A stretch of 64,000 nt of DNA from an uncultured SAR86 cluster bacterium (GCA_902515775.1 CABXVU010000006.1:1-64000); one strand, 5' to 3'. Numbered from the stretch's first letter, positions 30,150 through 41,898 are shown. Numbers and translations: made by a program. The notes: generated by a model from the letters alone, not told the origin.

Positions 30150-31109
30150 TTACAAAAATAGAGCACTAAGTGACTCTTCATTGTTTAATCTTCTAATGCA
30201 CTCTGCAATTGTAGGGGCAAGAGAAATGACGCGTATTTTACTGCATTTTTCTGCATCTGTGGACAAAGAAATGGAATTGGTCACAACTAATTCATCAATA
30301 GATGAATTTGAAATTCTTTCAAGAGCTGGCCCTGACAATACTGGATGAGTGATATATGCTTTCACCTTAGCAGCACCAGCATCCTTTAAAGCTTGAGCTG
30401 CATTACATAAAGTTCCAGCTGTATCAATAATATCATCAGGCACAATACAGCTTTTTCCTTTAACATCTCCAATAATATTCATTACTTCAGATTCATTTGA
30501 TGATGCCCTTCTTTTATCAATAATTGCTAGATCAGATTCATCAAGGAATTTTGCCAATGCTCTTGCTCTGACAACACCCCCCACATCAGGAGAGACCACA
30601 AGTATTTTCTCATCTTTTGTAGTTCTAGACTTAATGTCATCATGCATGATTTTTGTTGCGTAAACATTGTCAGCAGGCATATCAAAAAAACCTTGGATGG
30701 ATTCAGAATGAAGATCTACTGTAAGCACTCTATCCACACCAACGGAATTCAGCATATCCGCAATGACTTTTGCACTTATTGGGACTCTTGCTGATCTAAC
30801 TCTTCTGTCTTGACGTGCATAACCATAATATGGAAGTATCGCTGTAATTTTTGATGCAGAAGAGCGTTTCAAAGCATCCGTAATTAACATCAATTCCATT
30901 AAATTTGCATTTGAGGGGGCGCAAGTTGATTGAATGATATATGCTTCGTGACCTCGGACGTTTTCTAAGACTTCAACTTTAATTTCTCCATCTGAAAATT
31001 TACCTAAGTCAATCTCACCTAGTTTAATGCCTAGAATTTTTACTACTTCTTCAGCTAAAGCTTTTGAAGCTGAGCCTGAGAAGATTCCAACTGTTTGTTT
31101 ATTAATCAT
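30150..31109 (-). CDS. prs: Ribose-phosphate pyrophosphokinase
   Basis: '[15 protein letters not shown]', '[13 protein letters not shown]', '[13 protein letters not shown]', '[10 protein letters not shown]'. Confidence 0.96.
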   Translation of the reverse strand: MINKQTVGIFSGSASKALAEEVVKILGIKLGEIDLGKFSDGEIKVEVLENVRGHEAYIIQSTCAPSNANLMELMLITDALKRSSASKITAILPYYGYARQDRRVRSARVPISAKVIADMLNSVGVDRVLTVDLHSESIQGFFDMPADNVYATKIMHDDIKSRTTKDEKILVVSPDVGGVVRARALAKFLDESDLAIIDKRRASSNESEVMNIIGDVKGKSCIVPDDIIDTAGTLCNAAQALKDAGAAKVKAYITHPVLSGPALERISNSSIDELVVTNSISLSTDAEKCSKIRVISLAPTIAECIRRLNNEESLSALFL

Positions 31110-31121
31110 TTTTCTTATTAT

Positions 31122-31196
31122 TGGCTGGGGTGGCTGGATTCGAACCAGCGCATGACGGGATCAAAACCCGTTGCCTTACCGCTTGGCCACACCCCA
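31122..31196 (-). tRNA. tRNA-Gln (TTG), CCA encoded
   Basis: Reverse complement TGGGGTGTGGCCAAGCGGTAAGGCAACGGGTTTTGATCCCGTCATGCGCTGGTTCGAATCCAGCCACCCCAGCCA. Confidence 0.95.
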
Positions 31197-32027
31197 TTAT
31201 GTTAAGTAAGTTAATAATGGTGAACATTGTAAAGGTTCACAAAAAGAGTGTCTCCATTTACTAGGAATTTTTTTTAAAGTTTTTTCGATTTCACTCTTAT
31301 TTTCATAAATAAAAAACATTGTTGAGCCAGTCCCTGATAATCTCAAAGAGCAAAGTTCGTTTAACTGATTGAAACTTTCTTCAATATCTCGATTGTTTTG
31401 AAGAAATAAGGGAAGGAATGAGTTTTCTTCATTTTTTAAGATCTTATTTTGAGAATCCGCGCTTAATTTATCCCATTGAGAAAATAATTCTTTAGTTGAG
31501 GAGTGGATTCGAGGAAATAATAATAAATATTTTTTTTTAGAGGAACCTTTTGCTTCAATCAAAATATCACCAGTGCCAGATGCATGAGCATTTTTTCCAA
31601 ATATAAAGAAAGGCACATCTGCACCTACCTTTTTTCCAATTTTGATTAAATCCTTTGATGATAGGCCAAGCTCAAACAATACATTAACTCCAATTAATGC
31701 TCCTGCAGCATTCGAACTTCCTCCTCCAAGACCGCCTCCCAAAGGAATATTTTTCTTAATGCTGATATTACAACATACCTGCTTTCCAATATAATTTGAT
31801 AGCTCACTAATAGCTTGATAAACAATATTTTTTTCTCCATTTATTGATGAATCAATATTTGTTGATACATTAGTAAACTTAGAGTTTGTTTTTTCAATTT
31901 TCATCTCATCAAACAAATTAATAAGTTGAAATTGTGAATTTATTTCATGCATTCCGTCATTTTTTTTTCTTAATACCGATAGATTTAAGTTTATTTTTGC
32001 CGGACAAGCTAACGTTATCTTATTCAC
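31197..32027 (-). CDS. ispE: 4-(cytidine 5'-diphospho)-2-C-methyl-D-erythritol kinase
   Basis: GHMP kinase motif 'IPLGGGLGGGSSNAAGAL', 'LSGTGSTMF'; lolB-ispE-prs order. Confidence 0.93.
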   Translation of the reverse strand: MNKITLACPAKINLNLSVLRKKNDGMHEINSQFQLINLFDEMKIEKTNSKFTNVSTNIDSSINGEKNIVYQAISELSNYIGKQVCCNISIKKNIPLGGGLGGGSSNAAGALIGVNVLFELGLSSKDLIKIGKKVGADVPFFIFGKNAHASGTGDILIEAKGSSKKKYLLLFPRIHSSTKELFSQWDKLSADSQNKILKNEENSFLPLFLQNNRDIEESFNQLNELCSLRLSGTGSTMFFIYENKSEIEKTLKKIPSKWRHSFCEPLQCSPLLTYLT

Positions 32028-32490
32028 GCTTTAAAATTCCATTTATTGAAAAAATATCATCATTAACAAAAAATACTGAGAATGTATCTAGCCCCTTATA
32101 TTTGCATTTTAATTCAGTTTTATTTTTATTTATTTTAAATACATTTTTATCAGCAGTTAAATAATTGAAGCATGAATTAAAAAAATAAGAGTATTCTTTA
32201 TTATTAAAATTGTTGAGCGATGTTAAAGAACTATTACCAAGCTCTTGATAAGTGGTTATTCCATCATTTTGATTAAATTTTATCTTAATAAGATTCCCTA
32301 ATATTGGCTTACTAACCTGTATAATAATATCTTCAGGAAATACATCGATTCTAACAATGAAGTTAGATACAAGGTTATTTTGTGAAAGTTTCAATTTACC
32401 TATGTAGCTTTTTCCTGGGTTAGTTGATTGAGATATAGATGAGCATGCACTTAAAAGCACCACACAACACGCTAAGATAATTTTTGTCAT
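32020..32490 (-). CDS. lolB: Outer-membrane lipoprotein LolB (ORF open to 32511; start proposed at 32490)
   Basis: MTKIILACCVVLLSACSS lipobox; position between ispE and divergent hemA. Confidence 0.75.
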   Translation of the reverse strand: MTKIILACCVVLLSACSSISQSTNPGKSYIGKLKLSQNNLVSNFIVRIDVFPEDIIIQVSKPILGNLIKIKFNQNDGITTYQELGNSSLTSLNNFNNKEYSYFFNSCFNYLTADKNVFKINKNKTELKCKYKGLDTFSVFFVNDDIFSINGILKRE

Positions 32491-33703
32491 GGAATTACAG
32501 CTATTTGGCATAAATCATAAGACATCTAAGTTATCTGAAAGAGAGCTGTTTATTATAAATGACTCTAATCAAGATGACTTTATAAATTTCTTTCGGGAGA
32601 AATTTGGTCATTTTGTAGAGTCTTTTTTTGCACTTTCCACATGTAATAGAACAGAAATTTATTATTTTGGAGAGCCTGGAACTTCTATCTTAATAGCTCA
32701 AAAAACTCTTGAATTTTTAGGCTGCGATGATTATGTCCGGGACAGCTTATATTTTTTTGATGATAAAGCAGCTATTGAGCATATGTGTTGTGTTGCAAGT
32801 GGCTTAGATTCTCAAGTCTTGGGAGAGCAAGAAATATTAGGACAATTTAAGAAATCAGTCCAAAACTTCACTAAACTTGGAGTTTTAAATAAGCAACTTC
32901 TTAAAGCAACTGACGAAATCATATCGATAGCAAAAGCAGCTAGAACCGAAACAAAGGTTGGTTATAATCCGTTATCTGTTTCAGGCCTATCGTTAAAAAT
33001 TGTTCAAGAGATTTTTGAAGACCCAACTCAGCAAAAACTTACAATAGTGGGCGCTGGTCAGATGGCAATGAACGTCATTGAAAATTTTTATGAAAATGGA
33101 ATAAAAAATATACAAGCAGCCAATAGATCAAGAAAGTTCCTGCAAATCAATAACTCATTTAGCCTGGTAACTAATAATTTATCTAAACTAGGATCACTCA
33201 TTCAAACCACAGACATTCTAGTGACATCTGTTAATTCACCACTTCCAATTATCGGGAAAGGCCTCATTGAGGATGCAATGAGGTTGAGAGCGAATAAACC
33301 AATGTTGTTAATTGATTTGGGTGTGCCAAGAAATGTAGAGGACCAAGTTCGTGATCTTGAATTTGCATATCTTTTTACAATTGAGGATATAGAGCTTGTT
33401 ACTCAAGAAAATCTAGACGAACGATCTGCTGAGGCTCTTAAAGCAAGGCACATAATAAAAGATCGAATTAAATCATTAAGTAATGATCGATTTAAAAGAC
33501 AATATCGAAATGAAGCTTACGAAGCCCTTAAAATAATATCATCGTCACTAAATCAACAAGATTATTATGAATTATTGAGCACTGATGACCCTTATCAGTT
33601 TTTGCAAAAAATAGATGTAGTGTCTGCTGATCAATTAAGTCAAATTTCAGCTCTAAATTCTCATGCGATATTTTCTATGCTAAAGGAAATAAGAAGTGCT
33701 TGA
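32489..33703 (+). CDS. hemA: Glutamyl-tRNA reductase
   Basis: MELQLFGINHKTSKLSERE, 'LSTCNRTEIY', 'GLDSQVLGEQEILGQFK', 'AGQMA'. Confidence 0.95.
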   Translation: MELQLFGINHKTSKLSERELFIINDSNQDDFINFFREKFGHFVESFFALSTCNRTEIYYFGEPGTSILIAQKTLEFLGCDDYVRDSLYFFDDKAAIEHMCCVASGLDSQVLGEQEILGQFKKSVQNFTKLGVLNKQLLKATDEIISIAKAARTETKVGYNPLSVSGLSLKIVQEIFEDPTQQKLTIVGAGQMAMNVIENFYENGIKNIQAANRSRKFLQINNSFSLVTNNLSKLGSLIQTTDILVTSVNSPLPIIGKGLIEDAMRLRANKPMLLIDLGVPRNVEDQVRDLEFAYLFTIEDIELVTQENLDERSAEALKARHIIKDRIKSLSNDRFKRQYRNEAYEALKIISSSLNQQDYYELLSTDDPYQFLQKIDVVSADQLSQISALNSHAIFSMLKEIRSA

Positions 33704-34784
33704 AGAATCTATTATAAATAAATTAGAAAGTTTACGATTAAGATCCATAGAAATCAGCAACGCCATTGCAAAAGAGGGCGCCACTGATGATATGGCTTTA
33801 TATACGCAGTTGAATAAAGAATATGCTGAAATTACTCCTATAGTTGACTTATTTAAATCTCTAAAAAACATTGAGTCAGATCTATCTGGCGCACAAGAAC
33901 TTTTAGATTCTGGAGATTCAGAATTAGTAGAGTTAGCAAAAAATGAGATAAATACTAATCAAGAGAAGATCACAGAACTTGAAAAAAATATTAAATTTAT
34001 GCTTTTGCCTAAGGATAAGGCTGATGATGGCGCCGCTTATCTCGAAATAAGGGCTGGGGCAGGTGGTGATGAGGCTGCTATTTTTGCAGCAGATTTATTT
34101 AGAATGTACTCTCGATTATCTGAGCGCCAAGGTTGGAAATTTGAAATCGTAAATACTAAACATTCAGAACCTAGCGGTTTAAAAGAAGCTGTTGTTAAGA
34201 TAAATGGACAAGGAGTTTTTAAGCTACTTAAATTTGAATCTGGAGTGCATCGAGTCCAACGAGTTCCAGAGACTGAATCTCAAGGAAGAATTCATACTTC
34301 AACGGTTACAGTTGCAATCTTACCTGAGGTTGATGAGGTACAAGATATAGAGATAGATAAAAGTGATTTAAGAGTAGATACTTATAGGGCATCCGGTGCA
34401 GGAGGCCAGCATGTTAACAAAACTGATTCCGCAGTTCGATTAACTCATATTCCAACTGGCGTTGTTGTAGAGTGCCAAGACGACAGATCTCAACATAAAA
34501 ACAAAGCTAAAGCTATGGCTTTGTTAGCTGCTAAATTAAAGCAAAATGAAATTGATGAGCAGCAAAATACTATTGCAAGTGAAAGAAAAATTTTAGTTGG
34601 CACTGGTGATAGAAGCGAAAAGATAAGAACATATAATTTTCCTCAAGGGAGAATTACCGACCATAGGATTAAATTAACCCAACATAATTTAGATCAAGTC
34701 ATGGATGGTGATATGATTTCAATTTGCCAAGCTTTGATTACAGAAAATCAATTGGCTCAACTCTCTAGTTTAGAACAATCTTAG
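33696..34784 (+). CDS. prfA: Peptide chain release factor 1
   Basis: GGQ motif 'RASGAGGQHVNKTDSAVR'; GTG start overlapping hemA stop. Confidence 0.96.
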   Translation: MLEESIINKLESLRLRSIEISNAIAKEGATDDMALYTQLNKEYAEITPIVDLFKSLKNIESDLSGAQELLDSGDSELVELAKNEINTNQEKITELEKNIKFMLLPKDKADDGAAYLEIRAGAGGDEAAIFAADLFRMYSRLSERQGWKFEIVNTKHSEPSGLKEAVVKINGQGVFKLLKFESGVHRVQRVPETESQGRIHTSTVTVAILPEVDEVQDIEIDKSDLRVDTYRASGAGGQHVNKTDSAVRLTHIPTGVVVECQDDRSQHKNKAKAMALLAAKLKQNEIDEQQNTIASERKILVGTGDRSEKIRTYNFPQGRITDHRIKLTQHNLDQVMDGDMISICQALITENQLAQLSSLEQS

Positions 34785-34787
34785 TAA

Positions 34788-35609
34788 TTGAACAAAACAA
34801 TCAAATCTTATTTTGCACTTGCCAAATCAAATACTCATAGTCATGAGTTTATAGTTCGAGATTTAGAGTTTTTTTTAAAATCGATGGGAATTAGTGATTC
34901 AATCATCACACTCAAAGATGATTTTGATTTATCAAAAGAGCAGATAAAAAAAATAGAAAATTTTTTTTCATCTTATATAGATGGATTGCCAGTTGATTAT
35001 ATTTTAAATGAATCGATATTTTATGGATTTAAATTTTTCGTCGATTCGAGGGTGCTTATTCCTAGACCAGAAACGGAGCTAATCATAGATAATATTTTGG
35101 ATTTTAAATTAACAAAAAATTCAAAGATTGTAGAGGTCGGCACAGGATCCGGCTGTATTGCCATAACGCTAGCTATGCTTATGCCAGAAATTAAAATTAT
35201 TGCCTCAGATATTTCAAACTCTGCTCTTGAAGTAGCTGCATTGAACAGAAAATTACATAAAGTTAATAATGTCTCATTGATACACTCTAATTGGATGTCT
35301 TTTGCAACGGAGAATTCACTTGATTTGGTTATTTCTAATCCGCCATATTTGATGCCAAGCGACTCTCATCTTAAAAGTTTAACTCATGAGCCTTTAATAG
35401 CTTTAACCTCAAAAAATGGATCTCAAGGATTTATTGATATTGCTCATCAAGCAAGTTCTGCCCTGAAACCTGGTGGAAAAATTATCTTTGAACATGGTTA
35501 CTTGCAAGCAAAAGAAGTTTGTGAAATTTTACAAGAATATGATTTTTATAATATTGTTTGTAATCAAGATTACCAGGGTTTAAATAGATACACTTCTGCA
35601 ATCAAATAA
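34788..35609 (+). CDS. prmC: Release factor glutamine methyltransferase
   Basis: 'VLIPRPETELI', 'VEVGTGSGCIAI', 'LVISNPPYL'; TTG start. Confidence 0.92.
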   Translation: MNKTIKSYFALAKSNTHSHEFIVRDLEFFLKSMGISDSIITLKDDFDLSKEQIKKIENFFSSYIDGLPVDYILNESIFYGFKFFVDSRVLIPRPETELIIDNILDFKLTKNSKIVEVGTGSGCIAITLAMLMPEIKIIASDISNSALEVAALNRKLHKVNNVSLIHSNWMSFATENSLDLVISNPPYLMPSDSHLKSLTHEPLIALTSKNGSQGFIDIAHQASSALKPGGKIIFEHGYLQAKEVCEILQEYDFYNIVCNQDYQGLNRYTSAIK

Positions 35610-35710
35610 TAATATCTTCATATGATAAGATTTAGAATTAGAGGCTAATATTGAATGCAATTTAGCTCTATAAATCAAAAATATTTTTTTTTAATAAAGG
35701 GGTTATTTTA

Positions 35711-37327
35711 ATGAAAGGCAATATGATGAACTGGGATCTTACTATCCCACAGGCAATTTTACATGCTGAAAAATATAATGTTGATGGGAAATTAATATCA
35801 AGAGAGTTAGATGGATCAATCAATTCCACTACATATGGCGAGTCAATAAAGCGATCAAAGAAGCTAGCTAACGCACTCAAAAAACTTGGGGTAAATGTGC
35901 ATGACCGAGTTGCAACTATTGCTTGGAATAATAGCAGGCATTTTGAGACTTATTTTGCTGTTTCGGGTATGGGAGCTATTTTACATACCCTTAATCCTAG
36001 ATATTCTCCTGATCAGCTAATTTATATACTTAACCATGCAGAGGACAGTGTTCTAATTGTTGATCCAACATTTATCCCTTTGGTTGAAAGCGTGCAAGAT
36101 AAATTAAATACAGTCGAGACTATTATTATCGCTTCTGCAAAGGATTCCATTCCTGAAAATAATTTAAAAAATGTGTTTAGTTATGAAGAATTGCTCAAAG
36201 ATGAGCTCGATGAATATAATTGGCCTCAATTGAATGAGGGTGATGCAGCCTCTTTATGCTATACCTCTGGCACTACAGGCAATCCCAAGGGAGTCTTGTA
36301 CTCTCATAGATCAACTGTATTACATGCAATTTCTATTGCTGGAACTATGGGTTTTGAATCTTCAAGTTCTGTTCTACCTGTTGTTCCGATGTTTCATGTA
36401 AATGCTTGGGGGGTGCCTTATTCTGCATTAATTAACGGGTTTACCTTAGTTCTTCCAGGGCATGCTTTAGATGGAGAATCTTTGTACGAAATGGTGCAGA
36501 AAGAATCAGTTGATTGCCTCTTAGGAGTTCCAACGGTTTGGCTAGGACTACTGCAATATTTGGAAGCAAAAGATCTAAAGCTTAATACAGTTGATCAAGT
36601 TTTAGTTGGAGGTTCAGCTGCTCCATATTCAATGATTAAAGCGTTCGATGAACAGCATGACGCATTTCTAACTCATGGATGGGGAATGACAGAAATGAGT
36701 CCTTTGGGAACAATCAATACTCCAACTAAAAAAACAATGAGTCTTCCAATAGAGGATAGGTACCAACTTCAAACCAAGCAAGGCTATCCAATGTTTGGAG
36801 TTGAAATAAAGACTGTAGATGACAAAGGTAAGGAGCTTCCAAGAGATGGAGAAGCTAGCGGTGCCCTAAAAGTCAAAGGTCCTTGGATTATGCATACATA
36901 TTATAAAGCAGATAGTCCTGCGGTAGATGATGAGGGTTGGTTTGATACTGGAGATGTCGCAACTATTCATCCTGATGGATGCATGCAAATCGTAGATAGA
37001 GCAAAGGATGTTATAAAGACAGGCGGAGAATGGATTAGCTCTATAGATCTTGAAAATGCAGTCTTAACTCACGAAAACGTTTTAGAGGCCTGCGTTGTAG
37101 GCGTACCTCATCCAAAGTGGGATGAAAGACCATTATTGTTTTTAATAACTAAAGACGGGAATGAAATGGATAAGGAAGAGATTAATAATTTTCTTTTAAA
37201 GAAAGTTGTTAAGTGGTGGCTGCCTGATGATATTATTTTTGTCAAAGAACTTCCTCATGGTGCTACCGGCAAATTATTGAAAGTCGAATTAAGAGAAGAA
37301 TATAAAGATCATTTAATGGAGAAATAA
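35711..37327 (+). CDS. Fatty-acid--CoA ligase (AMP-binding acyl-CoA synthetase)
   Basis: '[20 protein letters not shown]', '[15 protein letters not shown]', '[15 protein letters not shown]'. Confidence 0.9.
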   Translation: MKGNMMNWDLTIPQAILHAEKYNVDGKLISRELDGSINSTTYGESIKRSKKLANALKKLGVNVHDRVATIAWNNSRHFETYFAVSGMGAILHTLNPRYSPDQLIYILNHAEDSVLIVDPTFIPLVESVQDKLNTVETIIIASAKDSIPENNLKNVFSYEELLKDELDEYNWPQLNEGDAASLCYTSGTTGNPKGVLYSHRSTVLHAISIAGTMGFESSSSVLPVVPMFHVNAWGVPYSALINGFTLVLPGHALDGESLYEMVQKESVDCLLGVPTVWLGLLQYLEAKDLKLNTVDQVLVGGSAAPYSMIKAFDEQHDAFLTHGWGMTEMSPLGTINTPTKKTMSLPIEDRYQLQTKQGYPMFGVEIKTVDDKGKELPRDGEASGALKVKGPWIMHTYYKADSPAVDDEGWFDTGDVATIHPDGCMQIVDRAKDVIKTGGEWISSIDLENAVLTHENVLEACVVGVPHPKWDERPLLFLITKDGNEMDKEEINNFLLKKVVKWWLPDDIIFVKELPHGATGKLLKVELREEYKDHLMEK

Positions 37328-37328
37328 A

Positions 37329-37787
37329 ATGGCAATAACAATAGTTAAACCAGAGGATTTGCAAGATTATGTCGGAAAAGAGTTAGAAGCTACTGAGTGG
37401 TTTAAAGTTGATCAGGATAGAATAAATAAATTTGCAGATGCAACAGAGGACCATCAATTTATCCATGTTGACTCTGAAAAAGCTACTCCTATTTTTGGCT
37501 CAACAATTGCACATGGTTTTCTTTCCCTTTCATTGGTTGCAGGACTTGGTAAAGATACTGCATTAGTAGTTGAAGGGGCAAAAATGGGTTTAAATTACGG
37601 TCTTGATAAAGTCCGATTTTTAAGCCCGGTTGCAGTTGATTCTAGGGTGAGGCTTCATACAAAAATTGCTGAAATTACAGAAAAAAATCCAGGTCAATAT
37701 TTAGTTAAAGCTTCTGTATCAATGGAAATAGAAGGGGTTGAAAAACCAGCATATATTGCAGAAACATTGTCTATGTGGGTTTTATAA
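37329..37787 (+). CDS. MaoC-like (R)-specific enoyl-CoA hydratase/dehydratase
   Basis: 'DRINKFADATEDHQFIHVDSEKATPIFGSTIAHGFLSLSL' hot-dog/MaoC motif. Confidence 0.88.
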   Translation: MAITIVKPEDLQDYVGKELEATEWFKVDQDRINKFADATEDHQFIHVDSEKATPIFGSTIAHGFLSLSLVAGLGKDTALVVEGAKMGLNYGLDKVRFLSPVAVDSRVRLHTKIAEITEKNPGQYLVKASVSMEIEGVEKPAYIAETLSMWVL

Positions 37788-37806
37788 ACCAAAATATTTA
37801 TAATTT

Positions 37807-38658
37807 ATGCAATTAGTTTTTTCTAGATTCGGTTACTTAATTTGCATAACTTCTATTCTAAGTGCCTCAATTATATTGCTCGAATATGGTTTTAGTGAAT
37901 TAGAAGTTTTGCTTTTTGCTGGCATAGGTTCGGTTTTGTTTACTCTAATTGGAGAGTTTGCTGTACCTTTATATAAAGAATGGAGACCAAATTTTAAAGA
38001 AAATTTTTTTCCAGATGCTTCACTTTTTGTTTTAAATTACATTGTATTTCAAAGTCAACTATTACAAATTTTTCTTACAACTATAGCTATAAAATTTGCT
38101 GGCGGAGGTTTTGATATTTGGCCATCAGATTTGAATATATTTACACAATTAGTTCTTGCTTTAATTGTTTCTGAGTTTGGACTGTATTGGTTCCATAGAA
38201 GCTGTCATGAGATTCCTCTTTTGTGGAGGTTTCATAGCATTCATCATAATCCTCAAAGACTTTATTGGTTCAATGCAACAAGATTTCATTATATTGATGT
38301 TACGCTGCTTCAGGTTTGTGGAATAGTACCCTTATTAATATTAGGTGCGGAAGCTAAAATTATTGCATTGGTGACTATTTTCAGTACCGTTCATGGATTC
38401 TGGCAACATGTAAATGCTGAGCAAGATCAAAGAATTTTAAATTATATCTTTTCAGGGCCAGAACTGCACAGATGGCACCATAATTTAAAGCCGGAGATAG
38501 CAAATCACAATTACGGAAATAACCTCATTATATGGGACCACGTATTTAAGACTTTTTATTGGCCTAAGGATAATAGTAATGAATTAAAAAATGTGGGTGT
38601 TAGGGGGAACGCGGTAAATACTGTCAAATCAATGATCTTAGATCCTTTTAAAGGATAG
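37807..38658 (+). CDS. Sterol desaturase / fatty acid hydroxylase superfamily membrane protein
   Basis: Histidine boxes 'HRSCH', 'HSIHH', 'HRWHHN' with several TM helices. Confidence 0.85.
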   Translation: MQLVFSRFGYLICITSILSASIILLEYGFSELEVLLFAGIGSVLFTLIGEFAVPLYKEWRPNFKENFFPDASLFVLNYIVFQSQLLQIFLTTIAIKFAGGGFDIWPSDLNIFTQLVLALIVSEFGLYWFHRSCHEIPLLWRFHSIHHNPQRLYWFNATRFHYIDVTLLQVCGIVPLLILGAEAKIIALVTIFSTVHGFWQHVNAEQDQRILNYIFSGPELHRWHHNLKPEIANHNYGNNLIIWDHVFKTFYWPKDNSNELKNVGVRGNAVNTVKSMILDPFKG

Positions 38659-38659
38659 A

Positions 38660-40090
38660 TTACTTTGTTAACTTTTCTTTGAGAATTTTATTTACTGTTT
38701 GAGGGTTGGCTTTGCCTTGAGTTTTCTTCATTACTTGGCCAACAAAAAAGCCAAATAACTTTTCTTTTCCGCTTTTATAGCCCTCAACTTGCTCAGGATT
38801 ATTATCGATAACTTCATCAACAACTTTTTCAATGGAATCGTCATCAGTTATCTGTTTTAAGCCTTTAGACCCTATGATTTGATCTGGTGAGGACCCGTTA
38901 ATACACATCTCTTCAAAAATAGATTTTCCAATTTTACCCGAAATGGTCTGATCATCAATTCGGTTAATGAGCATTGCTATGTTCTCAGGATTTAATTTAG
39001 ATTCATGAATCTCAATAAGCTCTTTGTTAAGATACGCACTTATTTCACCTATAAACCAATTTGCCAGCAGAGTGTAATTTTTTACACTTGCTACAGCAGA
39101 TTCATAAAAATCAGCCATAGACTTTGATGATGCAATAATTTGTGCATCGTACAATGAAAGCCCATATTCTTCTTGATAGCGAATCTCTTTTTCAGTTGGT
39201 AGCTCAGGAAATTCATCTTTAATTTTTTGCATTTCCTGATCTGAAATTACCACTGGCAAAAGGTCTGGCTCTGGAAAATATCTATAGTCATTTGCAAATT
39301 CCTTTGACCTCATTGGTCTAGTTTCATCTTTAGCACTATCATAAAGCCGAGTCTCTTGTGTAACTTTTTCTTCACTTTCAAGTATTTTTATCTGTCTTTT
39401 AATCTCAAAATTAATAGCTTTCTCAATGAATTTAAAAGAATTGATATTTTTAATTTCTGTTCTTGTACCAAGTTCTGAGTCTCCACTTTTTCTAATAGAT
39501 ACATTCGCATCACACCTTAGAGAGCCTTGGGCCATGTTACCGTCTGATACATCTAAGTAGGTAACAAGCTGATGTATTGATTTCATATATGCCACCGCCT
39601 CTTTAGCGCTTGATATTTCAGGCTCAGAAACGATTTCTAAAAGAGGAGTTCCTGCGCGATTGAGGTCTATTGCAGAAAAGCCATCAAATTCATCATGAAT
39701 TGATTTTCCAGCATCTTCCTCTAAATGAGCTCTTGTAATATTTATTGTTTTTGCTGAATCATTTGTAAGGATTTCTATTGATCCGCCTAATACAATTGGC
39801 AAATCCATTTGGGTGATTTGATATCCCTTTGGTAAATCTGCATAAAAGTAGTTTTTTCTATCAAAAATGGAGGTTTGGTTTATATGAGCTCCTATGGCCA
39901 TTCCAAATCTTATCGCTTTATAGAATGCTTCTTTATTAACAGATGGTAAAACTCCTGGAAGACCACAATCTATTAAATTTACATTTGTATTCGGGCTTGC
40001 ACCAAAAGCAGTTGAAGCTCTTGAAAATAATTTTGTTTTTGTTGAAAGCTGAACATGAGTCTCAAGGCCTATTACAGTTTCCCAGCTCAT
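38660..40090 (-). CDS. gatB: Asp/Glu-tRNA(Asn/Gln) amidotransferase subunit B
   Basis: '[24 protein letters not shown]', '[23 protein letters not shown]'. Confidence 0.96.
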   Translation of the reverse strand: MSWETVIGLETHVQLSTKTKLFSRASTAFGASPNTNVNLIDCGLPGVLPSVNKEAFYKAIRFGMAIGAHINQTSIFDRKNYFYADLPKGYQITQMDLPIVLGGSIEILTNDSAKTINITRAHLEEDAGKSIHDEFDGFSAIDLNRAGTPLLEIVSEPEISSAKEAVAYMKSIHQLVTYLDVSDGNMAQGSLRCDANVSIRKSGDSELGTRTEIKNINSFKFIEKAINFEIKRQIKILESEEKVTQETRLYDSAKDETRPMRSKEFANDYRYFPEPDLLPVVISDQEMQKIKDEFPELPTEKEIRYQEEYGLSLYDAQIIASSKSMADFYESAVASVKNYTLLANWFIGEISAYLNKELIEIHESKLNPENIAMLINRIDDQTISGKIGKSIFEEMCINGSSPDQIIGSKGLKQITDDDSIEKVVDEVIDNNPEQVEGYKSGKEKLFGFFVGQVMKKTQGKANPQTVNKILKEKLTK

Positions 40091-41547
40091 TTAAAATTCT
40101 CCAAGTTAGGTTTTGCATCATGAAAGTCAGAGTTCGTTTGGAAGACATGCGCAGCATTAAGTAATAGATCCTCTCTAAGAAAATTCCCAATAAGCTGCAA
40201 TCCGACTGGTAATGAATTCACTTGTCCATGAGGTATTGAAATCGCAGGTAATCCAGCCAGATTAGCCGAAATGGTAAAAAGATCTTCGAGGTATAATTCA
40301 ACTGGATTTTGGGTACCCTTACTTTCAAATTCAAAAGCAGTGCTTGGAGATGTAGGAGTCATCAATAAATCTATAGATTTAAAGACATTATCAAAATCAT
40401 TTTTAATTAATCTTCTAACCTGTTGTGCTTTTTTATAGTAAGCATCATAGTAACCTGCTGAAAGAGCATAAGTTCCAATTAGTATTCTTCGCTTAACCTC
40501 ATCTCCAAATCCTTCACTTCTTGACTTTACATAGAGATCATTAAGATCATCTGTATTTGCAGCTCTATATCCAAAACGCACGCCATCAAATCTTGATAAA
40601 TTTGATGAGCATTCAGCTGGAGCAATAGAATAGTATGTAGGAACAGATGCTGAAATATTTGGAAGTGAGACTTCGATAAATTCAGCGCCCAAATTTTCAT
40701 AGGCATTTTTAGATTCTTCAAAACGTTTTTGAACTTCAGTATCAAGATCGGAGAGATCAAATTCTTTGATAATACCTATTTTTCTTCCTTTGATAGATTG
40801 ATTTATGTTTTCTAGAAAATTTGGTACATCAGAGTTCAATGATGTTGTATCTTTTGAATCATATCCTGACATTGAGTTAAGTAAAATAGCGCAATCCTCT
40901 GCATTTCTAGCTAGTGGCCCAGCTTGGTCTAAGCTTGAGGCAAAGGCTATCATTCCCCATCTTGAAATTCTTCCATAGGTTGGCTTTAATCCAGTAATTC
41001 CACAGTGTGCAGCTGGTTGACGAATTGATCCGCCTGTATCCGTTCCAGTTGCAGCTGGAACTATGCCAGCTGCAACTGCTGCTGCTGATCCGCCAGAGCT
41101 TCCTCCTGGAACAAAACCTTTCTTCCAAGGATTATGTACATTTCCGAAAAAGCTAGTTTCATTTGAGGAGCCCATTGCAAACTCATCCATGTTAGTTTTG
41201 CCAATGGTTATTGAACCCGCATCTTCCAGTTTTTCAACTGCAGTAGCACTATATGGAGGTATAAAGTTTGAAAGTATTTTTGAGGAGCATGTTGTTCTTA
41301 GACCTTCTGTACAAAATAAGTCTTTTTGTGCCAATGGAATCCCAGAGAGCAATGAGGATTTTTTTTGATTTCTATCAATAGAGGCTGATTTTTTTCTACT
41401 ATTTTCCTCATTTAAAGTTACAAAGCAGTTCAATTCGTTATATTTTTTAGCTAATTCAATTGATTCTTGAGTTAATTCTGAGGGTGAAATTACTTTTTTA
41501 TCTAGTAACTCATTGAGCTCAGTTATTGATTTAAATTGAATACTCAT
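40087..41547 (-). CDS. gatA: Asp/Glu-tRNA(Asn/Gln) amidotransferase subunit A
   Basis: Amidase signature '[33 protein letters not shown]'. Confidence 0.96.
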   Translation of the reverse strand: MSIQFKSITELNELLDKKVISPSELTQESIELAKKYNELNCFVTLNEENSRKKSASIDRNQKKSSLLSGIPLAQKDLFCTEGLRTTCSSKILSNFIPPYSATAVEKLEDAGSITIGKTNMDEFAMGSSNETSFFGNVHNPWKKGFVPGGSSGGSAAAVAAGIVPAATGTDTGGSIRQPAAHCGITGLKPTYGRISRWGMIAFASSLDQAGPLARNAEDCAILLNSMSGYDSKDTTSLNSDVPNFLENINQSIKGRKIGIIKEFDLSDLDTEVQKRFEESKNAYENLGAEFIEVSLPNISASVPTYYSIAPAECSSNLSRFDGVRFGYRAANTDDLNDLYVKSRSEGFGDEVKRRILIGTYALSAGYYDAYYKKAQQVRRLIKNDFDNVFKSIDLLMTPTSPSTAFEFESKGTQNPVELYLEDLFTISANLAGLPAISIPHGQVNSLPVGLQLIGNFLREDLLLNAAHVFQTNSDFHDAKPNLENFK

Positions 41548-41825
41548 TCAACAACCCTTGGAACTAGAAAATAATCCTCATTTGATTCAGCAGCATTTTC
41601 AAGAAATTTATCTTTTTTATTATCAGATGCCTCTAGATCCTCATGTTTAAATGCTGTCATCTCAAGTGGATTGAAGAGAGGCTCTATATTAGATGTATCA
41701 ATAGATTGAAGACTTCCTATTAATTCAATAATAGTTTCAAGGTCTTTTTGTATTCTTTCAGATTTTTCTTGATCTATTTCTAATCGAGCTAGATAGCAAA
41801 TAGTTCTGACTGTTTCTCGGTCCAT
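41544..41825 (-). CDS. gatC: Asp/Glu-tRNA(Asn/Gln) amidotransferase subunit C
   Basis: 93 aa GatC-like, first gene of gatCAB. Confidence 0.9.
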   Translation of the reverse strand: MDRETVRTICYLARLEIDQEKSERIQKDLETIIELIGSLQSIDTSNIEPLFNPLEMTAFKHEDLEASDNKKDKFLENAAESNEDYFLVPRVVE

Positions 41826-41898
41826 ATGATATTATCTATTTTTGATGCGAAATATTAAACTAAAAGCATCTTAAAATGAATTTACAGGGAATATCATA

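Noticed and set aside
40527-41128. Minus-strand alternative-frame ORFs in gatA
   Set aside because: Out of frame within the strongly supported gatA reading frame.
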